From Nitrospira defluvii (GTDB lineage Bacteria > Nitrospirota > Nitrospiria > Nitrospirales > Nitrospiraceae): a stretch of DNA of 64,000 nt. Made by a program: the position numbers and the translations under genes. Below, in pieces: positions 54,463-63,145 of this stretch; the stretch's first letter is position 1; each line of letters begins with the position of its first letter. Under the pieces are notes generated by a model. The model saw nothing but the letters and a program-made list of their open reading frames with translations. It did not search any database and had not been told where the DNA came from. The stretch covers positions 2,069,501 to 2,133,500 of the forward strand of contig FP929003.1 in assembly GCA_000196815.1 (NCBI GenBank), read 5' to 3'.

Positions 54463-55482
54463 TTAACGGGAAATAAACGTCAGGTAGGGGGTCACGCGCG
54501 TGATTCGAAACGGCAAAACGTGTTGGAGCATGGCCAGTGAGCGATCAGGGTCAGTGAGGGCGATGCTGCCTGACAACCGCTGCGCACGGAGCCGCGAGTC
54601 CAGGATCACAATGGGGCCGGACCGATACCGATTCAATTGATCGATGATTTGATCGAGCGGCATATCATCGAAAATGAGTTCGTGCCGGTGCCACGCGGTG
54701 ATGCGGGGAGGGTTGAACGGTTCGAGAGCGCTGGGTTGGCCGTCGGTTTCATAGGTAACCCGGTAGCCTGCCGGAATATCCAGCGTTTCATTCTTGCGTA
54801 ACAGACGGACCGCTCCTTCCAGAACGCTGATGGCCGTCCGGTGGTCGTGATGGTCGATATTGAAGGTCGTTCCGATCGCTCTTACCACCCGGCCGTTGAC
54901 TTCAACTTCGAACGGGCGGGAGGGATCGTGTGCCACCTCAAAGAGGGCCTCTCCTCTTTTTAACGAAAGACCTCGACGCTGAGCCGACAGACGGACGGAC
55001 AATGCCGAGCGTGTATTGAGATGGACGGTTGAGCCATCGGCAAGGGAGAGCGATGTTTGTTCGCCGGCATGCGTCTGATAGTCACTGAGCCACACGTCCA
55101 CTGTCGGCCACAGCATCACGACCAGGGCAGCTAGTGCCAGCGTGGCGGCGACGCCGGACGACCACCGACGCCATGATCGAGGTCGTAAGAATGGAGGCGT
55201 CGCGCGTCGAGGCCTATCGTCGGCCCATCCGGAAGGGGCATAGTCCAGCGGTTCTGGACGAGTCACTTGATCTGCCAAGCCATTCAGCGCTTCCCAGAAT
55301 CGTTCGGCTTTCTGAAATTGGGCCTCATGAAGCGGAGTACACCGGCGCCAGGCGGCGAATTCCTGTTGCTCCTGCTTCGACATCATTCCGGAATGCAGGC
55401 GCAACAGCCAGGCGTTCGCTTCCTGCCATGCATCGAGAGTGTCAGAGGGATGATGAGTCGCCTGGTCTTCGCGCTCGGACAT
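54463..55482 (-). CDS. FecR-family anti-sigma factor / signal transducer (cassette 2)
   Basis: A 339-residue protein with a cytoplasmic N terminus (QEFAAWRRCTPLHEAQFQKAERFW is the family segment), one transmembrane helix (GVAATLALAALVVMLWP), and a periplasmic FecR domain (DYQTHAGEQTSLSLADGSTVHLNTRS, GEALFEVAHDPSRPFEV, RAIGTTFNI), then a C-terminal STN-like part (FDDMPLDQIIDQLNRY). It lies between its sigma gene (88 bp upstream) and receptor 2 (176 bp downstream, with the Fur-like site between). Confidence 0.93.
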   Translation of the reverse strand: MSEREDQATHHPSDTLDAWQEANAWLLRLHSGMMSKQEQQEFAAWRRCTPLHEAQFQKAERFWEALNGLADQVTRPEPLDYAPSGWADDRPRRATPPFLRPRSWRRWSSGVAATLALAALVVMLWPTVDVWLSDYQTHAGEQTSLSLADGSTVHLNTRSALSVRLSAQRRGLSLKRGEALFEVAHDPSRPFEVEVNGRVVRAIGTTFNIDHHDHRTAISVLEGAVRLLRKNETLDIPAGYRVTYETDGQPSALEPFNPPRITAWHRHELIFDDMPLDQIIDQLNRYRSGPIVILDSRLRAQRLSGSIALTDPDRSLAMLQHVLPFRITRVTPYLTFISR

Positions 55483-55570
55483 GATGACTCCGGACCTATG
55501 CGTTCAGATTGCGGAAGGAAGCGTTGGTGCGAGAATAGTCGAGACGGTGGCGATCACTCAATGGGGTGGG

Positions 55571-56176
55571 TCACTCTCTTTCTTCGAGCTGATCCAACGA
55601 TTCGAAGCGGGCACGGCAGTAGGTCATGGCCTTGGTAAGATGATTCTCCACGGTTCTGATGGAAATGTGTAGCTCGTGGGCAATCTCCACATAGGTTTTG
55701 TGTTCGAATTTAAACAGGATAAACACGGCACGACGCTTGGGAGGCAGTTCTTCGATCGCTTGTAATACGGCCGCCAAGCGGTGTTTGGCATCGATGGCCG
55801 TCTCGGCGTCCGGAGTCGAGGCTGGAACAGACACGGCCTGGTCGAGCGGTTGAGAGCGAGGCCGGGCACGATCTTTTTTCCGGAGATAGTCGATCGCCAG
55901 ATGTTTGGCTGTTGTATACAGGAAGGTGCGCGGGTTTCGAATGGTGACAGGGTTTGCGAGCGTGACGACGCGGAGGTATAGCTCTTGAACCAAGTCGGCC
56001 GCAGCCGAGGGGCAATTCACTTTCCAGGTCAGAAATCGAAGTAGCTCAGACTGTTCAGCCCTGACAAACTCGATGAGGCTGTCGACAGTGATCGATGCGG
56101 GAGCGCACGTGTCGTCTGTCGGGGGACAGATCAAGTGCGCGGCGGCAGTGTGGGAGTAGTTCGACCAGTGTGACAT
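55571..56176 (-). CDS. ECF RNA polymerase sigma factor, FecI type (cassette 2)
   Basis: A 201-residue group 4 sigma factor with region 2 (AAADLVQELYLRVVTL; NPRTFLYTTAKHLAIDYLRKK) and region 4 (ELPPKRRAVFILFKFEHKTYVEIAHELHISIRTVENHL). It has about 30 extra N-terminal residues compared with the other two sigmas here, including a Cys pair. AAGGGG precedes the ATG at 56176. It heads the sigma-FecR-receptor 2 cassette. Confidence 0.92.
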   Translation of the reverse strand: MSHWSNYSHTAAAHLICPPTDDTCAPASITVDSLIEFVRAEQSELLRFLTWKVNCPSAAADLVQELYLRVVTLANPVTIRNPRTFLYTTAKHLAIDYLRKKDRARPRSQPLDQAVSVPASTPDAETAIDAKHRLAAVLQAIEELPPKRRAVFILFKFEHKTYVEIAHELHISIRTVENHLTKAMTYCRARFESLDQLEERE

Positions 56177-56517
56177 GGATGGCCCCTTGGGAAGCAGGGC
56201 GAGACTAACAGATTCAACGCATATGCCTGAATGTTCATTTTCCGGAATTCAAAAAAAGTCTGGTGCATCTGCAATCCCGCGTGGAGCGGTTCGGCCTCGC
56301 CGGCATGATGAATGGACCGACTGCGCCGCAAAGGAGATTCCGTGACCGCGCGTTTGTTTTAATCCCGGCACTGCTGGTGTAGCTTGGTGTGACACCTCCC
56401 TCGTCGGATGCGGAGCGGGCAGCAGAGCGTCGAATCATTATTGGAGGTGATGTTTTGTCGATCTGAAACGTCATTGTAAGAGAGGGCCTGTGCCCGTTCG
56501 TCACTGGCGAGATTGAC
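56177..56517. other. Intergenic region, no gene seen
   Basis: About 340 bp upstream of sigma 2. It must carry that gene's promoter on the minus strand, but I see no clear Fur box or strong -35/-10 pair. No supported coding sequence on either strand. Confidence 0.4.
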
Positions 56518-56691
56518 ATGAATAAAACTGATATACCTGCGTCCGGTAAAGATGTCCGATGTATCTGTGGTCGAATGACGGCCCGGATCGAACCCCAAGG
56601 ATTGGTCATTAAGTGCCAACGGTGCGGAAAGCTGGTGGTGATACCCCTGTCAAAGATTACAGGTCTGAAGAAACTGGTCAATTCTCGGTAA
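56518..56691 (+). CDS. Small zinc-ribbon protein, Com-like (57 residues)
   Basis: A 57-residue protein reading MNKTDIPASGKDVRCICGRM and onward, with two CxC/CxxC knuckles: RCICGRM and IKCQRCGKLV. The spacing (C-x-C-G, about 18 residues, K-C-x-x-C-G) matches the small zinc-finger proteins of the phage Mu Com type and related stand-alone ribbons. It is the only gene on the plus strand between 49885 and the right edge. The ribosome site is weak (GGCGAG). It may bind RNA or act as a small regulator; its role is unknown. Confidence 0.6.
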   Translation: MNKTDIPASGKDVRCICGRMTARIEPQGLVIKCQRCGKLVVIPLSKITGLKKLVNSR

Positions 56692-57094
56692 CGGTCCGAT
56701 GCCTGCACTACAGCCACGCCGTGTAGGCCAGCTTGAGGGCTCGTCCCGTCGCGGGAACCATTCATCTTGCTGCTTCGTGTGACGGCGTTGAATCTCTCCG
56801 ATTGTCCGCTCTCGTACGTCACCTCATAGAGAACCTGCCTTGCAGGCTATTTCTTGATCCTCGCATCGCCTCCGGAGACGCGAGAGATTTCAAAGGCCCC
56901 TGAGTTCCCCCTCACTCTGTCCGAAATGGCGGGCCCTCTCGATTCGGCTTCTCATGCCACATGAATCTCCATGGGGATCCAGCTACTGTAGGCAGTCTCC
57001 AGCTGCACATGCCGGCCTCTTGCGAGGCCGGCGGAGTGCGGAGGAATGGAGAATGTTCGGGTGTGTCGCTGTTCGCACCGAGGCCTGTCAGATT
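56692..57094. other. Intergenic region with one strong hairpin
   Basis: About 400 bp between the small zinc-ribbon gene and the end of receptor 3. Apart from the hairpin at 57011-57032 I see no gene; a weaker stem CTCGC/GCGAG lies near 56862-56886. Confidence 0.4.
57011..57032 (-). terminator. Perfect 9-bp hairpin after receptor 3
   Basis: GCCGGCCTC-TTGC-GAGGCCGGC is a perfect 9-bp GC-rich stem with a 4-base loop, 62 bp beyond the receptor-3 stop in its transcription direction. No T-tract follows on either side. Confidence 0.5.
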
Positions 57095-59671
57095 TCAGTG
57101 GAACTCGAACTTAAGCGATCCGATGGCCGTAAACGGCGCGCCGGTGTAGACGATCTCGCGGAAGTCCTGCGCCCCGCTGAAGTACCGATGGTCGAGGACG
57201 TTGGTGAAATTGATCGCAGCGAGCAGGTTGGTCTTGTTGAACACTTCCTGCTTGCGATAGTAGAGGGCGGCGTCCATGCGGACATACCCGGCCATCTCGA
57301 ATGGTGCCTGGCAGTTGGCCGGATCCTGACATTGGAAAATGCCGTTCCGCTTGCCTTGCGCGTACATACCGATGCCGGCGCCGAACCCCTGCGCGATGCC
57401 TTCCTGGAAGAAGTAGGTCGTCCAGAGGCTGCCTTGGTGCAGCGCGCTGTTTGGCGCGCGGCTGCCTTCTGCGAAGAGCAGATCTTTCGTCACACGCGTG
57501 TCGATGTAGGCATAGTTCGCGATGATGTCCCATCCAGGCAGGATTTGCCCCGCGATGTCGAACTCCACGCCTTTGCTGCGTTGTTCTCCCGTCGCGACGG
57601 AGAAGAAGAAACCGTTGAGCGGATCGGCCGTCAGCACATTCTTCTTCTTGATGTCGAACAGTGCGACCGTGGACCGTAACTTTCCTCCGAAGGCCTGGTA
57701 CTTGATACCGCCTTCATAGGACTTGCCGCGTTCGGGGTTGAACAGGTTGCCGTTTATGCTTCGCGAACCGGTGCTCTGTGGTGCGAACGATTCCGTGTAG
57801 TTGGCAAAGAGCGTGATGGGTTTTACCGGTTGATATGCGATGCCGACCGAAGGGCTGAAGGCCGTATCGGTTTGGTTGTTTTGGCTCCTGGTGGCGGTGA
57901 AATCGTCCGGATGATTCGTGATGGTTTGATCGAAGAGGTCGAACCGGCCGCCGAAGTGCACGTGCAGGTTGTCCAGCAAATCGACCTGGTCGCCGAAGTA
58001 CGCGCCCAGGATGTTGTTTTGTGTGCTGGCATCGCTGAATTTCGTGAGGGCCGGATTCAGAAACAGCCGATCGTTCGTATTGAAGATGTTGATATAGCTA
58101 AACGCTCCCGGAGTGCTCGTGTCGCCCCCGAAATCTCCCGAGGCCGTGGCCGATGAGTTTTCCCGGCCGAGTTCGATTCCGATGATCGTTTTATGTTTGA
58201 TCGAGCCGGTCGTGAAGTTGCCATGCAGTTCATTCTGCAAGTAGTGGCTCTGGACCGTCGTCGGAATCTCATACCTCGCCAGATTCAAGATGCCGTCGCT
58301 CTCGGCTCCGACCAGGAAGTTTGATTCAAGGCTGGAATAGCGGCTGCTGGTGACGGCGGTTCTGAAGGCGGTTCGCCATCGGAACAGATTGCTGATGTCA
58401 TGCCACAGGGTGATCGTGGCCTTCCCGTGATGGGTCTCCAGTTTGCGGGATGGATCGCCCAGGAAGCTGGAGACCGGAATTGGGGCGACTCCGTTGCCGA
58501 AGGCGACGAGGCCGCGATCAATCGGGGCTCTGTCGTACATATACTCGGCTTCGAAACGTAAGTTCGTGCGTGAACTCATCTCCCACCCGAAGGTCGGCGC
58601 GAGGAAGATACGTTCGGTGTTGACGCCGTCGCGATAACTCCCCCCAGACTCGTACATGCCGTTGAAGCGATAGGTGAGGGTTTTGCTTTCGTTGAGTGCC
58701 CCGCCCATGTCGATCTGCGGACGGTACAACCCGTAACTTCCGACAATCATTTCCGCGGAATAATAACGATCCTTCAGGGGCGCCTTCGTGACTTGGTTGA
58801 TGACACCGCCCGGATCGGAACGTCCGTAGAGGTACGACGGCGGACCTTTGACGACTTCCACGCTCTCGATATTGATAATGTCGCGTTGCGCGCGGGCGCT
58901 GAAGTTGCTGTCGTCCCGGAAACCGTTCTTGAAGACGTTGAGTTCCGATGCAAACCCGCGGATCATGAACGTGCCGCCTTGTCCGCCCTGTGTACTGGAC
59001 TGGGAGACGCCGCTGACGTTTCGGAGGGCTTCGCTGAAGCGAATCACTTTTTGATCGTCCAACACCTGTCTGGTTACGACCTCCACGGAACGCGGTGTAT
59101 CATGGATCGGAGCAGGAATACGCGTGGCCGAAGAGGATTCATCGACGGCATACCCACGATCTTCGACTTCCTTCACGACGATTTCCGGCACTTTCACGGG
59201 CTTGGGCGCCGCCTGCACCTGTGTGTTCGGAGTGGACCGGAGGGGTTCCTGACTCAGGGGAGCTGGAGCTAAGGGCGTTGCCGCCATGGGTTCCAACGTC
59301 ATCGTTCTGGCCTCGGTCATTCGATAGCTAAGGCCGGTTCCGGCAAGCATCAGCGTCAAGGCGTCCTCGGGCGTGTGACGTCCGCTGACGCCGCTGGTGC
59401 TCCTTCCTTCAGCGAGGTCGGACGGCAGCAACAGACGATAGTTGGCTTGATCGCCGAATGCGGTGATGGCGGACCCTAAAGGCTGCGGCGGAATGTTGAA
59501 TTCCATTGGTTCTGATGTCTCGGGAGCCGCGGTGGCCTGAGCAAGGAGAAGGGGACTGTTGTTCGAGGTGGTGAGACGCTCGCTTCGCGCTTCAGCCAGG
59601 TTTCCAGTCGTATGCACCAGAACGGCCGATACGGAGAGTGTGACGACGACTTGCCATGAGAGATGCATCAT
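57095..59671 (-). CDS. TonB-dependent siderophore receptor with N-terminal signalling domain (receptor 3)
   Basis: An 858-residue protein with a signal peptide (VVVTLSVSAVLVHTTG), an STN domain (MEFNIPPQPLGSAITAFGDQA), a Pro-rich linker and a plug with TPRSVEVVTRQVLDDQKV, MIRGFASELNVFKNG and VEVVKGPPSYLYGRSDPGGVIN. The barrel is of the same FpvA/FoxA class as receptor 1. The last residue is His (LKFEFH), unlike the usual aromatic end, which may affect BAM recognition. Two ATGs abut (59671, 59668) behind GAGGGGG; the second is better spaced. FecR and sigma genes lie upstream, separated from it by a repeat element. Confidence 0.93.
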   Translation of the reverse strand: MMHLSWQVVVTLSVSAVLVHTTGNLAEARSERLTTSNNSPLLLAQATAAPETSEPMEFNIPPQPLGSAITAFGDQANYRLLLPSDLAEGRSTSGVSGRHTPEDALTLMLAGTGLSYRMTEARTMTLEPMAATPLAPAPLSQEPLRSTPNTQVQAAPKPVKVPEIVVKEVEDRGYAVDESSSATRIPAPIHDTPRSVEVVTRQVLDDQKVIRFSEALRNVSGVSQSSTQGGQGGTFMIRGFASELNVFKNGFRDDSNFSARAQRDIINIESVEVVKGPPSYLYGRSDPGGVINQVTKAPLKDRYYSAEMIVGSYGLYRPQIDMGGALNESKTLTYRFNGMYESGGSYRDGVNTERIFLAPTFGWEMSSRTNLRFEAEYMYDRAPIDRGLVAFGNGVAPIPVSSFLGDPSRKLETHHGKATITLWHDISNLFRWRTAFRTAVTSSRYSSLESNFLVGAESDGILNLARYEIPTTVQSHYLQNELHGNFTTGSIKHKTIIGIELGRENSSATASGDFGGDTSTPGAFSYINIFNTNDRLFLNPALTKFSDASTQNNILGAYFGDQVDLLDNLHVHFGGRFDLFDQTITNHPDDFTATRSQNNQTDTAFSPSVGIAYQPVKPITLFANYTESFAPQSTGSRSINGNLFNPERGKSYEGGIKYQAFGGKLRSTVALFDIKKKNVLTADPLNGFFFSVATGEQRSKGVEFDIAGQILPGWDIIANYAYIDTRVTKDLLFAEGSRAPNSALHQGSLWTTYFFQEGIAQGFGAGIGMYAQGKRNGIFQCQDPANCQAPFEMAGYVRMDAALYYRKQEVFNKTNLLAAINFTNVLDHRYFSGAQDFREIVYTGAPFTAIGSLKFEFH

Positions 59672-59835
59672 TCCCCCTCTATTGGTCCGGTATGAATAAG
59701 CGCACGTATCCGGGCATGGGCCGAACGGCGCGCACTCGGCGTTTCATTAGGTAAAGACGGACCGGGCCGAAAAACTTGTAACCAAAATCGTGTGCGTTGA
59801 AAAAAAACTGGAAGAAGATGACGGTAGACAGCGTC

Positions 59836-60040
59836 TAACAGGTTGCGGAAAAACTCATTTTGAGTCCCAAAGCCACCACAGATACGCGGTGTGGGACGAC
59901 GTTGAACAGCCTCGCAGGATGCGCAAAAAGGCCGTCCAGCAAGGCCGCAGCGAGCACAGGGGCGAATCGTACTCTTGCGGTACGGTGAGCCGCTGAGCGA
60001 TGCGAGAACGCCGCTGGCGGACTTTTTCCGCATCCTGCTA
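59836..60040. repeat. Composite intergenic inverted-repeat element, copy 2
   Basis: A 205-bp element between FecR 3 and receptor 3. It begins TAACAGGTTGCGGAAAAA and ends TTTTTCCGCATCCTGCTA, whose reverse complement is TAGCAGGATGCGGAAAAA: terminal inverted repeats with two mismatches in 18. An internal third copy, GCAGGATGCGCAAAAAGG, lies near 59914. It has the same order of parts as the element at 51327. I recall similar sequences in Nitrospira intergenic DNA, but cannot check this. The rest of the 59672-60085 gap shows no gene. Confidence 0.72.
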
Positions 60041-60085
60041 ATTGTGAAGAGGATGAATGATGTCTTCGGGAAGCTGCAGTGTCTG

Positions 60086-61075
60086 TTAGTGCAAGAGGAC
60101 GAGGTAGGGCGTCAGGGTGGTGTCGTGAATTCGTAATGTCTGTTCAATCATTCGGAGCGCGGCATCCGGGTCGCCAATGTCGAACACACCTGTCACGTTC
60201 AGTGAGCGAAGCGCCGGGTTCAGAATCACAATGCGCCCGGCTCGGTACCGGTTGAGCTCTTCGACGACTGCAGCCAGCGGTTGGACTTCGAAGATCATTT
60301 TCCCGCGTTGCCAGGCGGCGATGGCATTGGAGTCGATGGCGTGGGCCCTACCCATTCCGGCCTCGGCACTGTAGGAGATCTGCTCGCTTTGTCGGACCAC
60401 CGCCGCGGGAGCCCGGCGGCCGTCCGTTGCCGATACCTGAACGGCATGCTCCGTGACGGTCACGGTGACGGCATCTTGGTGGCGCTGAACCAAAAAGCTC
60501 GTTCCGAGCGCGCGGGTGCTCACATTTCCGCTCTGTACCGTGAACGGCCGTACTGTCTCGGGAGTGACGGTGAAACTGGCTTCTCCGGTGAGCAGTCGGA
60601 TGGTTCGCTGCTGCGGGGTGAAGGCGACGGCCACCGCGGTATCGGTGTTGAGATGGATACGACTCCCGTCCTCAAGCCTGACGTGTCGTTGTTCCCCCAC
60701 TGCGGTGCGGTAATCGGCTGACGCGAGGTCGAGTCGTTCCTGAACGACTCCCCATGAGAGCCACCCGGCGGCGAGTACAACACAAGCGGCCAGTCCCCAC
60801 TTGATCCTGCGTCGTGCACGCGGGAGCGTGCCGTGCGGCATCGATGCCGTCAGGTCGGCTGAACCGGCGCAATCGCCATTCGGCAGCAAGCCGATATCAC
60901 GCCATAGGATTTCCGCCTCTGCGTAGGCGAGGCGGTGGGCGGAACTTTTCGTCCGCCAGGCAGCGCACGCCCGGCGCTCTTCATCGGAGGCGTGACCGGA
61001 ATGGATGCGGACCAACCAAGCGAGGGCTTCGTCGATCAGTGGAGAGGAGGCATCTGGAGGTGTCGAGTCAGGCAT
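60086..61075 (-). CDS. FecR-family anti-sigma factor / signal transducer (cassette 3)
   Basis: A 329-residue protein with the family N-terminal segment (ACAAWRTKSSAHRLAYAEAE), one transmembrane helix (WGLAACVVLAAGWLSWGVV) and the periplasmic FecR domain (DYRTAVGEQRHVRLEDGSRIHLNTDT, GEASFTVTPETVRPFTV, RALGTSFLV). It is the partner of the sigma factor 99 bp upstream and of receptor 3 downstream. The 414-bp gap before receptor 3 contains a repeat element, so receptor 3 may have its own promoter. Confidence 0.93.
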   Translation of the reverse strand: MPDSTPPDASSPLIDEALAWLVRIHSGHASDEERRACAAWRTKSSAHRLAYAEAEILWRDIGLLPNGDCAGSADLTASMPHGTLPRARRRIKWGLAACVVLAAGWLSWGVVQERLDLASADYRTAVGEQRHVRLEDGSRIHLNTDTAVAVAFTPQQRTIRLLTGEASFTVTPETVRPFTVQSGNVSTRALGTSFLVQRHQDAVTVTVTEHAVQVSATDGRRAPAAVVRQSEQISYSAEAGMGRAHAIDSNAIAAWQRGKMIFEVQPLAAVVEELNRYRAGRIVILNPALRSLNVTGVFDIGDPDAALRMIEQTLRIHDTTLTPYLVLLH

Positions 61076-61174
61076 CCATCATACCGTTGTGCACACGACT
61101 GCCCCTGAACGGGATACTGGTCGATGCACGCTTACTCTATAAGACGGATGGCGCTCGGCTTTCAACAGTTAGGA

Positions 61175-61696
61175 TTATCTGGTGGATTCCTCCGGATGCA
61201 AGCGGGCGCGGCAGTGCCGCAAGGCTTGGACGATATATTTCGCGACCATACTCTCGGAGACCTTCAGACTGTCGGCGATTTCCCGGTGTGTTCTCCCTTC
61301 CAACCTGTTGAGCAGCAAGGCTCTCCGGCATTTTGGCGACAGTTCGCGCATGGCTATTTCCAACTGGGCAACCCGTTGCTTGGCGTCCAGGGTATCCTCG
61401 GCCGACGGGGCCGGACTGGCTGTTTCTTCAGGGGGCGGTTCGATGCTGAGCGCCCCCCGACGGGTGCGAAGTTTTCGCAGATTGTCTACCGCGAGATTGG
61501 CTGCGACACGAAAAAGGAAGGCTCGCGGGTTTTGGACATCGATGGAAGGCCGCATGCGCACGAGATGCATGTAGGTATCCTGAGTGCAATCGGCAGCGAG
61601 ATCACGACAGCCGAGCTTGTGGGTGAAGAACCTCAAGAGATCGTTGTGATGCTCTTCGAAGGCAGTGAGACAGGGAAGTGTCTGTTCATTCTGCAT
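61175..61696 (-). CDS. ECF RNA polymerase sigma factor, FecI type (cassette 3)
   Basis: A 173-residue group 4 sigma factor with region 2 (LAADCTQDTYMHLVRM; AFLFRVAANLAVDNLRKL) and region 4 (ELSPKCRRALLLNRLEGRTHREIADSLKVSESMVAKYI). It starts 8 bp after the stop of the second TonB gene, so the AraC regulator, TonB 2, sigma and FecR 3 look like one transcription unit. A TAGGA lies just upstream of the ATG. Confidence 0.93.
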   Translation of the reverse strand: MQNEQTLPCLTAFEEHHNDLLRFFTHKLGCRDLAADCTQDTYMHLVRMRPSIDVQNPRAFLFRVAANLAVDNLRKLRTRRGALSIEPPPEETASPAPSAEDTLDAKQRVAQLEIAMRELSPKCRRALLLNRLEGRTHREIADSLKVSESMVAKYIVQALRHCRARLHPEESTR

Positions 61697-61704
61697 GATG
61701 GATC

Positions 61705-62631
61705 CTATTCCAGGCGATAGCCGATGGGGATGTGGACGATAACATGGGACTGACCGAGTGGATACTTCAACTGGACCGGGGACGCTTGTTCGAGCAGGGC
61801 AACCGCGTCGAGATCGAGAATCGAATGGCCCGATGGCGTGACGATCGTAATGTCGCTGATGCTGCCGTCTTCATGGATCACGGCTTGAAGCATGACATTG
61901 CCCTGCCAGCGACGGTTTTTGGCGAATGTTGGGTAACGTTTGCTCTGTTCGACCTTTGCGAACAACATTTCGGCGAGCCATCCGTAATCGGCATGGAGTA
62001 CCCGTGAGACGGTGGCTTCGCGGGCGCGAGGCGTCGGACGGTTGACGAGTCGGATCGATTCAGGCATGGAAGGCACGGAGGTTGTGAGGGATGCTTCGGC
62101 GGCATCGACGCTCGGGGGCGGGACGTCCGACGATTCCCTTGTGGTAACCGGCAGAGTATCGGGTGTTGCAGGAGTCGTGTCGATCCTTGACGCATCGGAT
62201 GTGAGGCTGGTCGAGGCGACGATCGGAGTGGATGAGGGACTTTCTACGGCCTCGGAGGCATTTTCTGTGGCATGTGGTCGAATGAGGGCATCGTGGGACG
62301 CAGGCGAATCCGTTCCGGAAAGAGCCTTCAGTGGGCGTGGCGCTTCGGTATTGGCGACGTTTGGACGCGAAGAGACCTGGCGTGGGGATCTGCCCTTCGG
62401 CATGAATGAGGGGGAGTCGGACGATGCGGATAGGGGGGTGGGTACGTCCGCTGCAACCGGTTGCATGGCCGGTGCGCTGACCAGCGTGACATCCCAGCGG
62501 AAGGGGCGCTGTTCTGGAAGAATAGAGAATTCAGCCGCCAGGACCAATGCCGTCCCGAGGCTCAGGCCATGGAGGGTCAGCGACACCAGCCATCCCCCCA
62601 GTCGTGCCACATGCTCTCCCTTGTCCGTCAC
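61705..62631 (-). CDS. TonB family protein 2
   Basis: A 308-residue protein with one N-terminal transmembrane helix (LGGWLVSLTLHGLSLGTALVLAAEF), a Ser/Thr/Pro-rich spacer of about 150 residues (not the Pro-Gln type of TonB 1), and a C-terminal TonB domain (YGWLAEMLFAKVEQSKRYPTFAKNRRWQG, LQAVIHEDGSISDITIV). The GTG at 62631 overlaps the stop of the AraC gene by 4 bp (GTGA) with GGAAGCAGG upstream, so I prefer it to the ATG at 62682, which lies inside the regulator gene. No exbB/exbD accompany it; it probably borrows the pair at 40274-41063. Confidence 0.88.
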   Translation of the reverse strand: MTDKGEHVARLGGWLVSLTLHGLSLGTALVLAAEFSILPEQRPFRWDVTLVSAPAMQPVAADVPTPLSASSDSPSFMPKGRSPRQVSSRPNVANTEAPRPLKALSGTDSPASHDALIRPHATENASEAVESPSSTPIVASTSLTSDASRIDTTPATPDTLPVTTRESSDVPPPSVDAAEASLTTSVPSMPESIRLVNRPTPRAREATVSRVLHADYGWLAEMLFAKVEQSKRYPTFAKNRRWQGNVMLQAVIHEDGSISDITIVTPSGHSILDLDAVALLEQASPVQLKYPLGQSHVIVHIPIGYRLE

Positions 62632-63134
62632 TTCAAACCTGCTTCCGCCGGATGTTGCTTTCGAAATTCGCTCGGCGAACATCCGATGGCTCGTTTGAAG
62701 AAGTGACTGAACGCAAACGCGTCGCTGAATCCTACAGATTCCGCAATCTGGGCGATGGTCAGATGCTGCTTGTTGAGCAGTTGTGTTGCCTTGGCGAGAT
62801 GCTGTTGCTTGATGTATTCAGAAAAGGAGACCCCCATGTATTTGCGAAATATCTCGGACGCGTATTTTTCCGAGTATCCCAGGACGGTGGATAATTCTTT
62901 CAGCGTGAGGCGGTCGCCACGGTGCGTGGATAGCAGGGCCGACAAGCGAACCGCCGGGGAAGTGGAATCGAGAGGCGTGATCTGCGGAGTCGGCCAGAAC
63001 GGCTGTGGTTTGGCCCGTGTTCTATGAATCAAGGGCTGATGTCGTGACCGTTCGAGTGAACGCGCAGGACCCCCGGATGAGGCGATATCGATGATGGACG
63101 TGTCGAGAGTTCGTGCCCGGCGGTCTTGGTTCAT
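62628..63134 (-). CDS. AraC-family transcriptional regulator (short)
   Basis: A 168-residue protein with the two-helix-turn-helix AraC DNA-binding domain in the C-terminal 105 residues (LTLKELSTVLGYSEKYASEIFRKYMG; LTIAQIAESVGFSDAFAFSHFFKRAIG, SPSEFRKQ). The N-terminal 60 residues are basic and look disordered, so there is no room for the ligand-binding domain of PchR/AraC. GGGGA precedes the ATG. A Fur-like site with a promoter and a short hairpin-terminated leader lies directly upstream. It is coupled to tonB 2 by a GTGA overlap. It is likely iron-controlled and may regulate cassette 3. Confidence 0.9.
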   Translation of the reverse strand: MNQDRRARTLDTSIIDIASSGGPARSLERSRHQPLIHRTRAKPQPFWPTPQITPLDSTSPAVRLSALLSTHRGDRLTLKELSTVLGYSEKYASEIFRKYMGVSFSEYIKQQHLAKATQLLNKQHLTIAQIAESVGFSDAFAFSHFFKRAIGCSPSEFRKQHPAEAGLK

Positions 63135-63145
63135 GGTTTCCCCGC

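Noticed and set aside
56954-57679. A 241-codon plus-strand frame opposite the end of receptor 3
   Set aside because: Antisense shadow of the receptor barrel; it has no independent support.
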